DNA from: Rallus limicola
Taxonomy: Eukaryota > Chordata > Aves > Gruiformes > Rallidae
DNA: 64,000 bases
Reading direction: 5' to 3'
Assembly (NCBI GenBank): GCA_022605955.1
Contig: JAKCOZ010000083.1
Location: forward strand, 1,550,001-1,614,000
This document shows, one piece after another, positions 45,692 through 56,618 of the stretch. Positions within the stretch are counted from its first letter, which is position 1. Each line of letters opens with the position of its first letter. The notes beneath the pieces were generated by a model that ran no database searches, had not been told where the DNA came from, and worked only from the letters and a program-made list of their open reading frames with translations. Position numbers and translations under genes: made by a program.

Positions 45692-47275
45692 CTTTACTTT
45701 GGGAGTTATTGCTGGACGTTTAGCATGTTTTGAACTGCAGTCTGCTAGGGCCGAGAAAAGCACCGTAGGAGGTTCCAGGCATGTTCCCTCTTTCCAGGCA
45801 AAGGAAAAGGCTGAGAGCCAAAGTGACAGGGGCTGCTCGTGTGTCCTGTTAGGAGGTTTCAGACAAGCTATGCCTTTCAGGCCTAGCTTCTTTACTTTGG
45901 GAGTTATTGCTGGACGTTTAGCATGTTTTGAACTGCAGTCTGCTAGGGCTGAGAAAAGCACCGTAGGAGGTTCCAGGCATGTTCCCTCTTTCCAGGCAAA
46001 GGAAAAGGCTGAGAGCCAAAGTGACAGGGTCTGCTCGTGTGTCCTGTTAGGAGGTTTCAGACAAGCTATGCCTTTCAGGCCTAGCATCTTTACTTTGGGA
46101 GTTATTGCTGGACGTTTAGCATGTTTCAAATTGCAGTCTGCTAGGGCCGAGAAAAGCACCGTAGGAGGTTCCAGGCATGTTCCCTCTTTCCAGGCAAAGG
46201 AAAAGGCTGAGAGCCAAAGTGACAGGGTCTGCTTGTGTGTCCTGTTAGGAGGTTTCAGACAAGCTATGCCTTTCATGCCTAGCTTCTTTACTTTGGGAGT
46301 TATTGCTGGACGTTTAGCATGTTTTGAACTGCAGTCTGCTAGGGCCGAGAAAAGCACCGTAGGAGGTTCCAGGCATGTTCCCTCTTTCCAGGCAAAGGAA
46401 AAGGCTGAGAGCCAAAGTGACAGGGTCTGCTCGGGTGTCCTGTTAGGAGGTTTCAGACAAGCTATGCCTTTCAGGCCTAGCTTCTTTACTTTGGGAGTTA
46501 TTGCTGGACGTTTAGCATGTTTTGAACTGCAGTCTGCTAGGGCCGAGAAAAGCACCGTAGGAGGTTCCAGGCATGTTCCCTCTTTCCAGGCAAAGGAAAA
46601 GGCTGAGAACCAAAGTGACAGGGGCTGCTCGTGTGTCCTGTTAGGAGGTTTCAGACAAGCTATGCCTTTCAGGCCTAGCTTCTTTACTTTGGGAGTTATT
46701 GCTGGACGTTTAGCATGTTTTGAACTGCAGTCTGCTAGGGCCGAGAAAAGCACCGTAGGAGGTTCCAGGCATGTTCCCTCTTTCCAGACAAAGGAAAAGG
46801 CTGAGAGCCAAAGTGACAGGGGCTGCTCGTGTGTCCTGTTAGGAGGTTTCAGACAAGCTATGCCTTTCAGGCCTAGCTTCTTTACTTTGGGAGTTATTGC
46901 TGGACGTTTAGCATGTTTTGAACTGCAGTCTGCTAGGGCCGAGAAAAGCACCGTAGGAGGTTCCAGGCATGTTCCCTCTTTCCAGGCAAAGGAAAAGGCT
47001 GAGAACCAAAGTGACAGGGGCTGCTCGTGTGACATGTTAGGAGGTTTCAGACAAGCTATGCCTTTCAGGCCTAGCTTCTTTACTTTGGGAGTTATTGCTG
47101 GACGTTTAGCATGTTTTGAATTGCAGTCTGCTAGGGCCGAGAAAAGCACCGTAGGAGGTTCCAGGCATGTTCCCTCTTTCCAGGCAAAGGAAAAGGCTGA
47201 GAGCCAAAGTGACAGGGGCTGCTCGTGTGTCCTCTTAGGAGGTTTCAGACAAGCTAGGCCTTTCAGGCCTAGCTT
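45692..47275 (+). repeat. Segment 22: 8 monomers
   Basis: Near-identical to segment 19, including TTTCAAATTG (46123), CCAGACAAAGG, GTGTGACATG, CCTCTTAGG and CTAGGCC. One visible difference is AGCTTCTTTAC here against AGCTCCTTTAC in segment 19. Confidence 0.93.
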
Positions 47276-47322
47276 GTCTGAAACCTCCTAACAGGACAAG
47301 CTATGCCTTTCATGCCTAGCTT
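47276..47322 (+). repeat. Junction 23: 47-bp insertion with extended central palindrome
   Basis: Duplicate of junction 20, with the same CTAGGCC change: 27-bp arms at 47235-47261 and 47265-47291 around TTC, within an inverted repeat at 47228-47298. Confidence 0.95.
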
Positions 47323-50292
47323 CTTTACTTTGGGAGTTATTGCTGGATGTTTAGCATGTTTTGAACTGCAGTCTGCTAGGGCCGAGAAAAGCACCGTAGG
47401 AGGTTCCAGGCATGTTCCCTCTTTCCAGGCAAAGGAAAAGGCTGAGAGCCAAAGTGACAGGGGCTGCTCGTGTGTCCTGTTAGGAGGTTTCAGACAAGCT
47501 ATGCCTTTCAGGCCTAGCTTCTTTACTTTGGGAGTTAGTGCTGGACGTTTAGCATGTTTTGAACTGCAGTCTGCTAGGGCCGAGAAAAGCACCGTAGGAG
47601 GTTCCAGGCATGTTCCCTCTTTACAGGCAAAGGAAAAGGCTGAGAGCCAAAGTGACAGGGGCTGCTCGTGTGTCCTGTTAGGAGGTTTCAGACAAGCTAT
47701 GCCTTTCAGGCCTAGCTTCTTTACTTTGGGAGTTATTGCTGGACGTTTAGCATGTTTTGAACTGCAGTCTGCTAGGGCCGAGAAAAGCACCGTAGGAGGT
47801 TCCAGGCATGTTCCCTCTTTACAGGCAAAGGAAAAGGCTGAGAGCCAAAGTGACAGGGGCTGCTCGTGTGTCATGTTAGGAGGTTTCAGACAAGCTATGC
47901 CTTTCAGGCCTAGCTTCTTTACTTTGGGAGTTATTGCTGGACGTTTAGCATGTTTTGAACTGCAGTTTGCTAGGGCCGAGAAAAGCACCGTAGGAGGTTC
48001 CAGGCATGTTCCCTCTTTCCAGGCAAAGGAAAAGGCTGAGAGCCAAAGTGACAGGGTCTGCTCGTGTGTCCTGTTAGGAGGTTTCAGACAAGCTATGCCT
48101 TTCAGGCCTAGCTTCTTTACTTTGGGAGTTATTGCTGGACGTTTAGCATGTTTTGAACTGCAGTCTGCTAGGGCCGAGAAAAGCACCGTAGGAGGTTCCA
48201 GGCATGTTCCCTCTTTCCAGGCAAAGGAAAAGGCTGAGAGCCAAAGTGACAGGGGCTGCTCGTGTGTCCTGTTAGGAGGTTTCAGACAAGCTATGCCTTT
48301 CAGGCTTAGCTTCTTTACTTTGGGAGTTATTGCTGGACGTTTAGCATGTTTTGAATTGCAGTCTGCTAGGGCCGAGAAAAGCACCGTAGGAGGTTCCAGG
48401 CATGTTCCCTCTTTCCAGGCAAAGGAAAAGGCTGAGAGCCAAAGTGACAGGGGCTGCTCGTGTGTCCTGTTAGGAGGTTTCAGACAAGCTATGCCTTTCA
48501 GGCCTATCTTCTTTACTTTGGGAGTTATTGCTGGACGTTTAGCATGTTTTGAACTGCAGTCTGCTAGGGCCGAGAAAAGCACCGTAGGAGGTTCCAGGCA
48601 TGTTCCCTCTTTACAGGCAAAGGAAAAGGCTGAGAGCCAAAGTGACAGGGGCTGCTCGTGTGTCATGTTAGGAGGTTTCAGACAAGCTATGCCTTTCAGG
48701 CCTAGCTTCTTTACTTTGGGAGTTATTGCTGGACGTTTAGCATGTTTTGAACTGCAGTCTGCTAGGGCCGAGAAAAGCACCGTAGGAGGTTCCAGGCATG
48801 TTCCCTCTTTCCAGGCAAAGGAAAAGGCTGAGAGCCAAAGTGACAGGGTCTGCTCGTGTGTCCTGTTAGGAGGTTTCAGACAAGCTATGCCTTTCAGGCC
48901 TAGCTTCTTTACTTTGGGAGTTATTGCTGGACGTTTAGCATGTTTTGAACTGCAGTCTGCTAGGGCCGAGAAAAGCACCGTAGGAGGTTCCAGGCATGTT
49001 CCCTCTTTCCAGGCAAAGGAAAAGGCTGAGAGCCAAAGTGACAGGGTCTGCTCGTGTGTCCTGTTAGGAGGTTTCAGACAAGCTATGCCTTTCAGGCCTA
49101 GCTTCTTTACTTTGGGAGTTATTGCTGGACGTTTAGCATGTTTTGAACTGCAGTCTGCTAGGGCCGAGAAAAGCACCGTAGGAGGTTCCAGGCATGTTCC
49201 CTCTTTCCAGGCAAAGGAAAAGGCTGAGAGCCAAAGTGACAGGGTCTGCTCGTGTGTCCTGTTAGGAGGTTTCAGACAAGCTATGCCTTTCAGGCCTAGC
49301 TTCTTTACTTTGGGAGTTATTGCTGGACGTTTAGCATGTTTTGAACTGCAGTCTGCTAGGGCCGAGAAAAGCACCGTAGGAGGTTCCAGGTATGTTCCCT
49401 CTTTCCAGGCAAAGGAAAAGGCTGAGAGCCAAAGTGACAGGGTCTGCTCGTGTGTCCTGTTAGGAGGTTTCAGACAAGCTATGCCTTTCATGCCTAGCTT
49501 CTTTACTTTGGGAGTTATTGCTGGACGTTTAGCATGTTTTGAACTGCAGTCTGCTAGGGCCGAGAAAAGCACCGTAGGAGGTTCCAGGCATGTTCCCTCT
49601 TTCCAGGCAAAGGAAAAGGCTGAGAGCCAAAGTGACAGGGTCTGCTCGGGTGTCCTGTTAGGAGGTTTCAGACAAGCTATGCCTTTCAGGCCTAGCTTCT
49701 TTACTTTGGGAGTTATTGCTGGACGTTTAGCATGTTTTGAGCTGCAGTCTGCTAGGGCCGAGAAAAGCACCGTAGGAGGTTCCAGGCATGTTCCCTCTTT
49801 CCAAGCAAAGGAAAAAGCTGAGAGCCAAAGTGAAAGGGTTTGCTCGTGTGTCCTGTTAGGAGGTTTCAGACAAGCTATGCCTTTCAGGCCTAGCTTCTTT
49901 ACTTTGGGAGTTATTGCTGGACGTTTAGCATGTTTTGAACTGCAGTCTGCTAGGGCCGAGAAAAGCACCGTAGGAGGTTCCAGGCATGTTCCCTCTTTCC
50001 AGGCAAAGGAAAAGGCTGAGAACCAAAGTGACAGGGGCTGCTCGTGTGTCATGTTAGGAGGTTTCAGACAAGCTATGCCTTTCAGGCCTAGCTTCTTTAC
50101 TTTGGGAGTTATTGCTGGACGTTTAGCATGTTTTGAACTGCAGTCTGCTAGGGCCGAGAAAAGCACCGTAGGAGGTTCCAGGCATGTTCCCTCTTTCCAG
50201 GCAAAGGAAAAGGCTGAGAGCCAAAGTGACAGGGGCTGCTCGTGTGTCCTGTTAGGAGGTTTCAGACAAGCTATGCCTTTCAGGCCTAGCTT
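47323..50292 (+). repeat. Segment 23: 15 monomers
   Basis: Order: G with GGATGTTTAG, G with GTTAGTGCTG and CTTTACAGGC, G with CTTTACAGGC and CATG, T with GCAGTTTGC, G, LG with CAGGCTTAGC (48301), G with CCTATCTTC, CTTTACAGGC and CATG, T, T, T, T with AGGTATGTTCC, X (CATGCC), K (49739), N, G. Units 3-8 and 12-14 have counterparts in segment 24. Confidence 0.92.
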
Positions 50293-52893
50293 GTCTGAAA
50301 CCTCCTAACAGGACAAGCTATGCCTTTCAGGCCTAGCTTCTTTACTTTGGGAGTTATTGCTGGACGTTTAGCATGTTTTGAACTGCAGTCTGCTAGGGCC
50401 GAGAAAAGCACCGTAGGAGGTTCCAGGCATGTTCCCTCTTTCCAGGCAAAGGAAAAGGCTGAGAGCCAAAGTGACAGGGTCTGCTCGTGTGTCCTGTTAG
50501 GAGGTTTCAGACAAGCTATGCCTTTCAGGCCTAGCTTCTTTACTTTGGGAGTTATTGCTGGACGTTTAGCATGTTTTGAACTGCAGTCTGCTAGGGCCGA
50601 GAAAAGCACCGTAGGAGGTTCCAGGCATGTTCCCTCTTTCCAGGCAAAGGAAAAGGCTGAGAGCCAAAGTGACAGGGGCTGCTCGTGTGTCCTGTTAGGA
50701 GGTTTCAGACAAGCTATGCCTTTCAGGCCTAGCTTCTATACTTTGGGAGTTATTGCTGGACGTTTAGCATGTTTTGAACTGCAGTCTGCTAGGGCCGAGA
50801 AAAGCACCGTAGGAGGTTCCAGGCATGTTCCCTCTTTCCAGGCAAAGGAAAAGGCTGAGAGCCAAAGTGACAGGGGCTGCTCGTGTGTCCTGTTAGGAGG
50901 TTTCAGACAAGCTATGCCTTTCAGGCCTAGCTTCTTTACTTTGGGAGTTATTGCTGGACGTTTAGCATGTTTTGAACTGCAGTCTGCTAGGGCCGAGAAA
51001 AGCACCGTAGGAGGTTCCAGGCATGTTCCCTCTTTCCAGGCAAAGGAAAAGGCTGAGAGCCAAAGTGACAGGGGCTGCTCGTGTGTCCTGTTAGGAGGTT
51101 TCAGACAAGCTATGCCTTTCAGGCCTAGCTTCTTTACTTTGGGAGTTATTGCTGGACGTTTAGCATGTTTTGAACTGCAGTCTGCTAGGGCCGAGAAAAG
51201 CACCGTAGGAGGTTCCAGGCATGTTCCCTCTTTACAGGCAAAGGAAAAGGCTGAGAGCCAAAGTGACAGGGGCTGCTCGTGTGTCATGTTAGGAGGTTTC
51301 AGACAAGCTATGCCTTTCAGGCCTAGCTTCTTTACTTTGGGAGTTATTGCTGGACGTTTAGCATGTTTTGAACTGCAGTCTGCTAGGGCCGAGAAAAGCA
51401 CCGTAGGAGGTTCCAGGCATGTTCCCTCTTTCCAGGCAAAGGAAAAGGCTGAGAGCCAAAGTGACAGGGTCTGCTCGTGTGTCCTGTTAGGAGGTTTCAG
51501 ACAAGCTATGCCTTTCAGGCCTAGCTTCTTTACTTTGGGAGTTATTGCTGGACGTTTAGCATGTTTTGAACTGCAGTCTGCTAGGGCCGAGAAAAGCACC
51601 GTAGGAGGTTCCAGGCATGTTCCCTCTTTCCAGGCAAAGGAAAAGGCTGAGAGCCAAAGTGACAGGGGCTGCTCGTGTGTCCTGTTAGGAGGTTTCAGAC
51701 AAGCTATGCCTTTCAGGCTTAGCTTCTTTACTTTGGGAGTTATTGCTGGACGTTTAGCATGTTTTGAATTGCAGTCTGCTAGGGCCGAGAAAAGCACCGT
51801 AGGAGGTTCCAGGCATGTTCCCTCTTTCCAGGCAAAGGAAAAGGCTGAGAGCCAAAGTGACAGGGGCTGCTCGTGTGTCCTGTTAGGAGGTTTCAGACAA
51901 GCTATGCCTTTCAGGCCTAGCTTCTTTACTTTGGGAGTTATTGCTGGACGTTTAGCATGTTTTGAACTGCAGTCTGCTAGGGCCGAGAAAAGCACCGTAG
52001 GAGGTTCCAGGCATGTTCCCTCTTTCCAGGCAAAGGAAAAGGCTGAGAGCCAAAGTGACAGGGGCTGCTCGTGTGTCATGTTAGGAGGTTTCAGACAAGC
52101 TATGCCTTTCAGGCCTAGCTTCTTTACTTTGGGAGTTATTGCTGGACGTTTAGCATGTTTTGAACTGCAGTCTGCTAGGGCCGAGAAAAGCACCGTAGGA
52201 GGTTCCAGGCATGTTCCCTCTTTCCAGGCAAAGGAAAAGGCTGAGAGCCAAAGTGACAGGGTCTGCTCGTGTGTCCTGTTAGGAGGTTTCAGACAAGCTA
52301 TGCCTTTCAGGCCTAGCTTCTTTACTTTGGGAGTTATTGCTGGACGTTTAGCATGTTTTGAACTGCAGTCTGCTAGGGCCGAGAAAAGCACCGTAGGAGG
52401 TTCCAGGCATGTTCCCTCTTTCCAGGCAAAGGAAAAGGCTGAGAGCCAAAGTGACAGGGTCTGCTCGGGTGTCCTGTTAGGAGGTTTCAGACAAGCTATG
52501 CCTTTCAGGCCTAGCTTCTTTACTTTGGGAGTTATTGCTGGACGTTTAGCATGTTTTGAGCTGCAGTCTGCTAGGGCCGAGAAAAGCACCGTAGGAGGTT
52601 CCAGGCATGTTCCCTCTTTCCAAGCAAAGGAAAAAGCTGAGAGCCAAAGTGAAAGGGTTTGCTCGTGTGTCCTGTTAGGAGGTTTCAGACAAGCTATGCC
52701 TTTCAGGCCTAGCTTCTTTACTTTGGGAGTTATTGCTGGACGTTTAGCATGTTTTGAACTGCAGTCTGCTAGGGCCGAGAAAAGCACCGTAGGAGGTTCC
52801 AGGCATGTTCCCTCTTTCCAGGCAAAGGAAAAGGCTGAGAACCAAAGTGACAGGGGCTGCTCGTGTGTCATGTTAGGAGGTTTCAGACAAGCT
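47699..52893 (+). repeat. Partial higher-order repeat, offsets 3,413 then 2,819 bp
   Basis: Monomers at 47699-48886 match 51112-52299 (offset 3,413; markers CTTTACAGGC and CAGGCTTAGC). Monomers at 49481-50074 match 52300-52893 (offset 2,819; X, K, N order). The difference of 594 bp is three monomers present in the first copy only. Confidence 0.8.
50293..50339 (+). repeat. Junction 24: 47-bp insertion, CAGGCC form
   Basis: The inverted repeat spans 50245-50315 with perfect 29-bp arms. It is followed by the longest junction-free interval in the window. Confidence 0.96.
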
Positions 52894-55091
52894 ATGCCTT
52901 TCAGGCCTAGCTTCTTTACTTTGGGAGTTATTGCTGGACGTTTAGCATGTTTTGAACTGCAGTCTGCTAGGGCCGAGAAAAGCACCGTAGGAGGTTCCAG
53001 GCATGTTCCCTCTTTCCAGGCAAAGGAAAAGGCTGAGAGCCAAAGTGACAGGGTCTGCTCGTGTGTCCTGTTAGGAGGTTTCAGACAAGCTATGCCTTTC
53101 AGGCCTAGCTTCTTTACTTTGGGAGTTATTGCTGGACGTTTAGCATGTTTTGAACTGCAGTCTGCTAGGGCCGAGAAAAGCACCGTAGGAGGTTCCAGGC
53201 ATGTTCCCTCTTTCCAGGCAAAGGAAAAGGCTGAGAACCAAAGTGACAGGGTCTGCTCGTGTGTCATGTTAGGAGGTTTCAGACAAGCTATGCCTTTCAG
53301 GCCTAGCTTCTTTACTTTGGGAGTTATTGCTGGACGTTTAGCATGTTTTGAACTGCAGTCTGCTAGGGCCGAGAAAAGCACCGTAGGATGTTCCAGGCAT
53401 GTTCCCTCTTTCCAGGCAAAGGAAAAGGCTGAGAGCCAAAGTGACAGGGGCTGCTCGTGTGTCCTGCTAGGAGGTTTCAGACAAGCTATGCCTTTCAGGC
53501 CTAGCTTCTTTACTTTGGGAGTTATTGCTGGACGTTTAGCATGTTTTGAACTGCAGTCTGCTAGGGCCGAGAAAAGCACCGTAGGAGGTTCCAGGCATGT
53601 TCCCTCTTTCCAGGCAAAGGAAAAGGCTGAGAGCCAAAGTGACAGGGGCTGCTCGTGTGTCCTGTTAGGAGGTTTCAGACAAGCTATGCCTTTCAGGCCT
53701 AGCTTCTTTACTTTGGGAGTTATTGCTGGACGTTTAGCATGTTTTGAACTGCAGTCTGCTAGGGCCGAGAAAAGCACCGTAGGAGGTTCCAGGCATGTTC
53801 CCTCTTTCCAGGCAAAGGAAAAGGCTGAGAGCCAAAGTGACAGGGGCTGCTCGTGTGTCCTGTTAGGAGGTTTCAGACAAGCTATGCCTTTCAGGCCTAG
53901 CTTCTTTACTTTGGGAGTTATTGCTGGACGTTTAACATGTTTTGAACTGCAGTCTGCTAGGGCCGAGAAAAGCACCGTAGGAGGTTCCAGGCATGTTCCC
54001 TCTTTCCAGGCAAAGGAAAAGGCTGAGAACCAAAGTGACAGGGGCTGCTCGTGTGTCATGTTAGGAGGTTTCAGACAAGCTATGCCTTTCAGGCCTAGCT
54101 TCTTTACTTTGGGAGTTATTGCTGGACGTTTAGCATGTTTTGAACTGCAGTCTGCTAGGGCCGAGAAAAGCACCGTAGGAGGTTCCAGGCATGTTCCCTC
54201 TTTCGAGGCAAAGGAAAAGGCTGAGAGCCAAAGTGACAGGGTCTGCTCGTGTGTCCTGTTAAGAGGTTTCAGACAAGCTATGCCTTTCAGGCCTAGCTTC
54301 TTTACTATGGGAGTTATTGCTGGACGTTTAGCATGTTTTGAACTGCAGTCTGCTAGGGCCGAGAAAAGCACCGTAGGAGGTTCCAGGCATGTTCCCTCTT
54401 TCCAGGCAAAGGAAAAGGCTGAGAACCAAAGTGACAGGGGCTGCTCGTGTGTCCTGTTAGGAGGTTTCAGACAAGCTATGCCTTTCAGGCCTAGCTTCTT
54501 TACTTTGGGAGTTATTGCTGGACGTTTAGCATGTTTTGAACTGCAGTCTGCTAGGGCCGAGAAAAGCACCGTAGGAGGTTCCAGGCATGTTCCCTCTTTC
54601 GAGGCAAAGGAAAAGGCTGAGAGCCAAAGTGACAGGGTCTGCTCGTGTGTCCTGTTAGGAGGTTTCAGACAAGCTATGCCTTTCAGGCCTAGCTTCTTTA
54701 CTATGGGAGTTATTGCTGGACGTTTAGCATGTTTTGAACTGCAGTCTGCTAGGGCCGAGAAAAGCACCGTAGGAGGTTCCAGGCATGTTCCCTCTTTCCA
54801 GGCAAAGGAAAAGGCTGAGAACCAAAGTGACAGGGGCTGCTCGTGTGTCATGTTAGGAGGTTTCAGACAAGCTATGCCTTTCAGGCCAAGCTTCTTTACT
54901 TTGGGAGTTATTGCTGGACGTTTAGCATGTTTTGAATTGCAGTCTGCTAGGGCCGAGAAAAGCACCGTAGGAGGTTCCAGGCATGTTCCCTCTTTCCAGG
55001 CAAAGGAAAAGGCTGAGAGCCAAAGTGACAGGGTCTGCTCGAGTGTCCTGTTAGGAGGTTTCAGACAAGCTATGCCTTTAAGGCCTAGCTT
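50340..55091 (+). repeat. Segment 24: 24 monomers, the longest run
   Basis: Order: T, G, G with TTCTATAC, G, G with CTTTACAGGC and CATG, T, G, LG with CAGGCTTAGC (51714), G with CATG, T, X, K (52558), N, T, GAGAACC T with CATG, G with TAGGATGTTCC and CCTGCTAGG, G, G, N with TTTAACATG, T with TTTCGAGGC and TTAAGAGG, GAGAACC G with ACTATGGG, T with TTTCGAGGC, N with ACTATGGG, L with CTCGAGTG. An uninterrupted open frame of 1,595 codons (50320-55107) is a by-product of the absence of junctions and indels here. Confidence 0.92.
54082..54873 (+). repeat. Two-monomer (396-bp) repeat, two copies
   Basis: A TTTCGAGGC monomer followed by a GAGAACC, ACTATGGG monomer occurs twice in a row (54082-54477, 54478-54873). 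The TTTCGAGG markers are exactly 396 bp apart (about 54203 and 54599). The copies differ at TTAAGAGG versus TTAGGAGG and at CCTG versus CATG. Confidence 0.85.
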
Positions 55092-55138
55092 GTCTGAAAC
55101 CTCCTAACAGGACAAGCTATGCCTTTCATGCCTAGCTT
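55092..55138 (+). repeat. Junction 25: 47-bp insertion, loop variant
   Basis: The inverted repeat spans 55044-55114 with perfect 29-bp arms. The centre reads GCCTTTAAGGCC. Junction 28 is its duplicate 2,913 bp downstream. Confidence 0.95.
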
Positions 55139-56128
55139 CTTTACTTTGGGAGTTATTGCTGGACGTTTAGCATGTTTTGAACTGCAGTCTGCTCGGTCCG
55201 AGAAAAGCACCGTAGGAGGTTCCAGGCATGTTCCCTCTTTCCAGGCAAAGGAAAAGGCTGAGAGCCAAAGTGACAGGGTCTGCTCGTGTGTCCTGTTAGG
55301 AGGTTTCAGACAAGCTATGCCTTTCAGGCCTAGCTTCTTTACTTTGGGAGTTATTGCTGGACGTTTAGCATGTTTTGAACTGCAGTCTGCTAGGGCCGAG
55401 AAAAGCACCGTAGGATGTTCCAGGCATGTTCCCTCTTTCCAGGCAAAGGAAAAGGCTGAGAACCAATGTGACAGGGGCTGCTCATGTGTCATGTTAGGAG
55501 GTTTCAGACAAGCTATGCCTTTCAGGCCTAGCTTCTTTACTTTGGGAGTTATTGCTGGACGTTTAGCATGTTTTGAACTGCAGTCTGCTAGGGCCGAGAA
55601 AAGCACCGTAGGAGGTTCCAGGCATGTTCCCTCTTTCCAGGCAAAGGAAAAGGCTGAGAGCCAAAGTGACAGGGGCTGCTCGTGTGTCCTGTTAGGAGGT
55701 TTCAGACAAGCTATGCCTTTCAGGCCTAGCTTCTTTACTTTGGGAGTTATTGCTGGACGTTTAGCATGTTTTGAACTGCAGTCTGCTAGGTCCGAGAAAA
55801 GCACCGTAGGAGGTTCCAGGCATGTTCCCTCTTTCCAGGCAAAGGAAAAGGCTGAGAGCCAAAGTGACAGGGTCTGCTCGTGTGTCCTGTTAGGAGGTTT
55901 CAGACAAGCTATGCCTTTCAGGCCTAGCTTCTTTACTTTGGGAGTTATTGCTGGACGTTTAGCATGTTTTGAACTGCAGTCTGCTAGGGCCGAGAAAAGC
56001 ACCGTAGGAGGTTCCAGGCATGTTCCCTCTTTCCAGGCAAAGGAAAAGGCTGAGAGCCAAAGTGACAGTGTCTGCTCGTGTGTCCTGTAAGGAGGTTTCA
56101 GACAAGCTATGCCTTTCAGGCCTAGCTT
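55139..56128 (+). repeat. Segment 25: 5 monomers
   Basis: Order: T with GCTCGGTCCGAG, N with TAGGATGTTCC and CCAATGTGAC, G, T with AGGTCCGAG, AGTGTCTGC unit ending in CCTGTAAGG. Confidence 0.93.
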
Positions 56129-56175
56129 GTCTGAAACCTCCTAACAGGACAAGCTATGCCTTTCATGCCTAGCTT
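56129..56175 (+). repeat. Junction 26: 47-bp insertion, left-arm mismatch
   Basis: The inverted repeat spans 56081-56151 with one mismatch (CCTGTAAGG for CCTGTTAGG in the left arm). Confidence 0.95.
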
Positions 56176-56571
56176 CTTTACTTTGGGAGTTATTGCTGGA
56201 CGTTTAGCATGTTTTGAACTGCAGTCTGCTAGGGCCGAGAAAAGCACCGTAGGAGGTTCCAGGCATGTTCCCTCTTTCCAGGCAAAGGAAAAGGCTGAGA
56301 GCCAAAGTGACAGGGTCTGCTCGTGTGTCCTGTTAGGAGGTTTCAGACAAGCTATGCCTTTCAGGCCTAGCTTCTTTACTTTGGGAGTTATTGCTGGACG
56401 TTTAGCATGTTTTGAACTGCAGTCTGCTAGGGCCGAGAAAAGCACCGTAGGAGGTTCCAGGCATGTTCCCTCTTTCCAGGCAAAGGAAAAGGCTGAGAGC
56501 CAAAGTGACAGGGGCTGCTCGTGTGTCCTGTTAGGAGGTTTCAGACAAGCTATGCCTTTCAGGCCTAGCTT
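56176..56571 (+). repeat. Segment 26: 2 monomers, the shortest run
   Basis: Order: T, G. The two junctions on either side are only 443 bp apart, so two long hairpins lie within half a kilobase. Confidence 0.94.
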
Positions 56572-56618
56572 GTCTGAAACCTCCTAACAGGACAAGCTAT
56601 GCCTTTCATGCCTAGCTT
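56572..56618 (+). repeat. Junction 27: 47-bp inverted-duplication insertion
   Basis: The inverted repeat spans 56524-56594 with perfect 29-bp arms. Confidence 0.96.

Larger units (their letters stand above)
37960..47500 (+). repeat. Tandem duplication, copies of 4,648 and 4,893 bp
   Basis: Copy A is about 37960-42607 and copy B about 42608-47500, directly adjoining. Markers match in order: TTTCAAATTG (38213/42861 and 41230/46123), CATGTCTTG (39991/44639), GAAAGGCACGG, CCAGACAAAGG, GTGTGACATG, CTAGGCC and GGATGTTTAG. Copy B is longer by exactly 245 bp, that is one monomer plus one 47-bp junction (junction 21). Inside each copy the TTTCAAATTG block itself occurs twice. Confidence 0.9.

Noticed and set aside
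37960..47500. Assembly artefact as the cause of the near-identical 4.6/4.9-kb blocks
   Set aside because: Not fully excluded, but the copies differ by a 245-bp unit and scattered substitutions (for example AGCTCCTTTAC at 41786 against AGCTTCTTTAC in the copy), which simple duplication of reads would not give.
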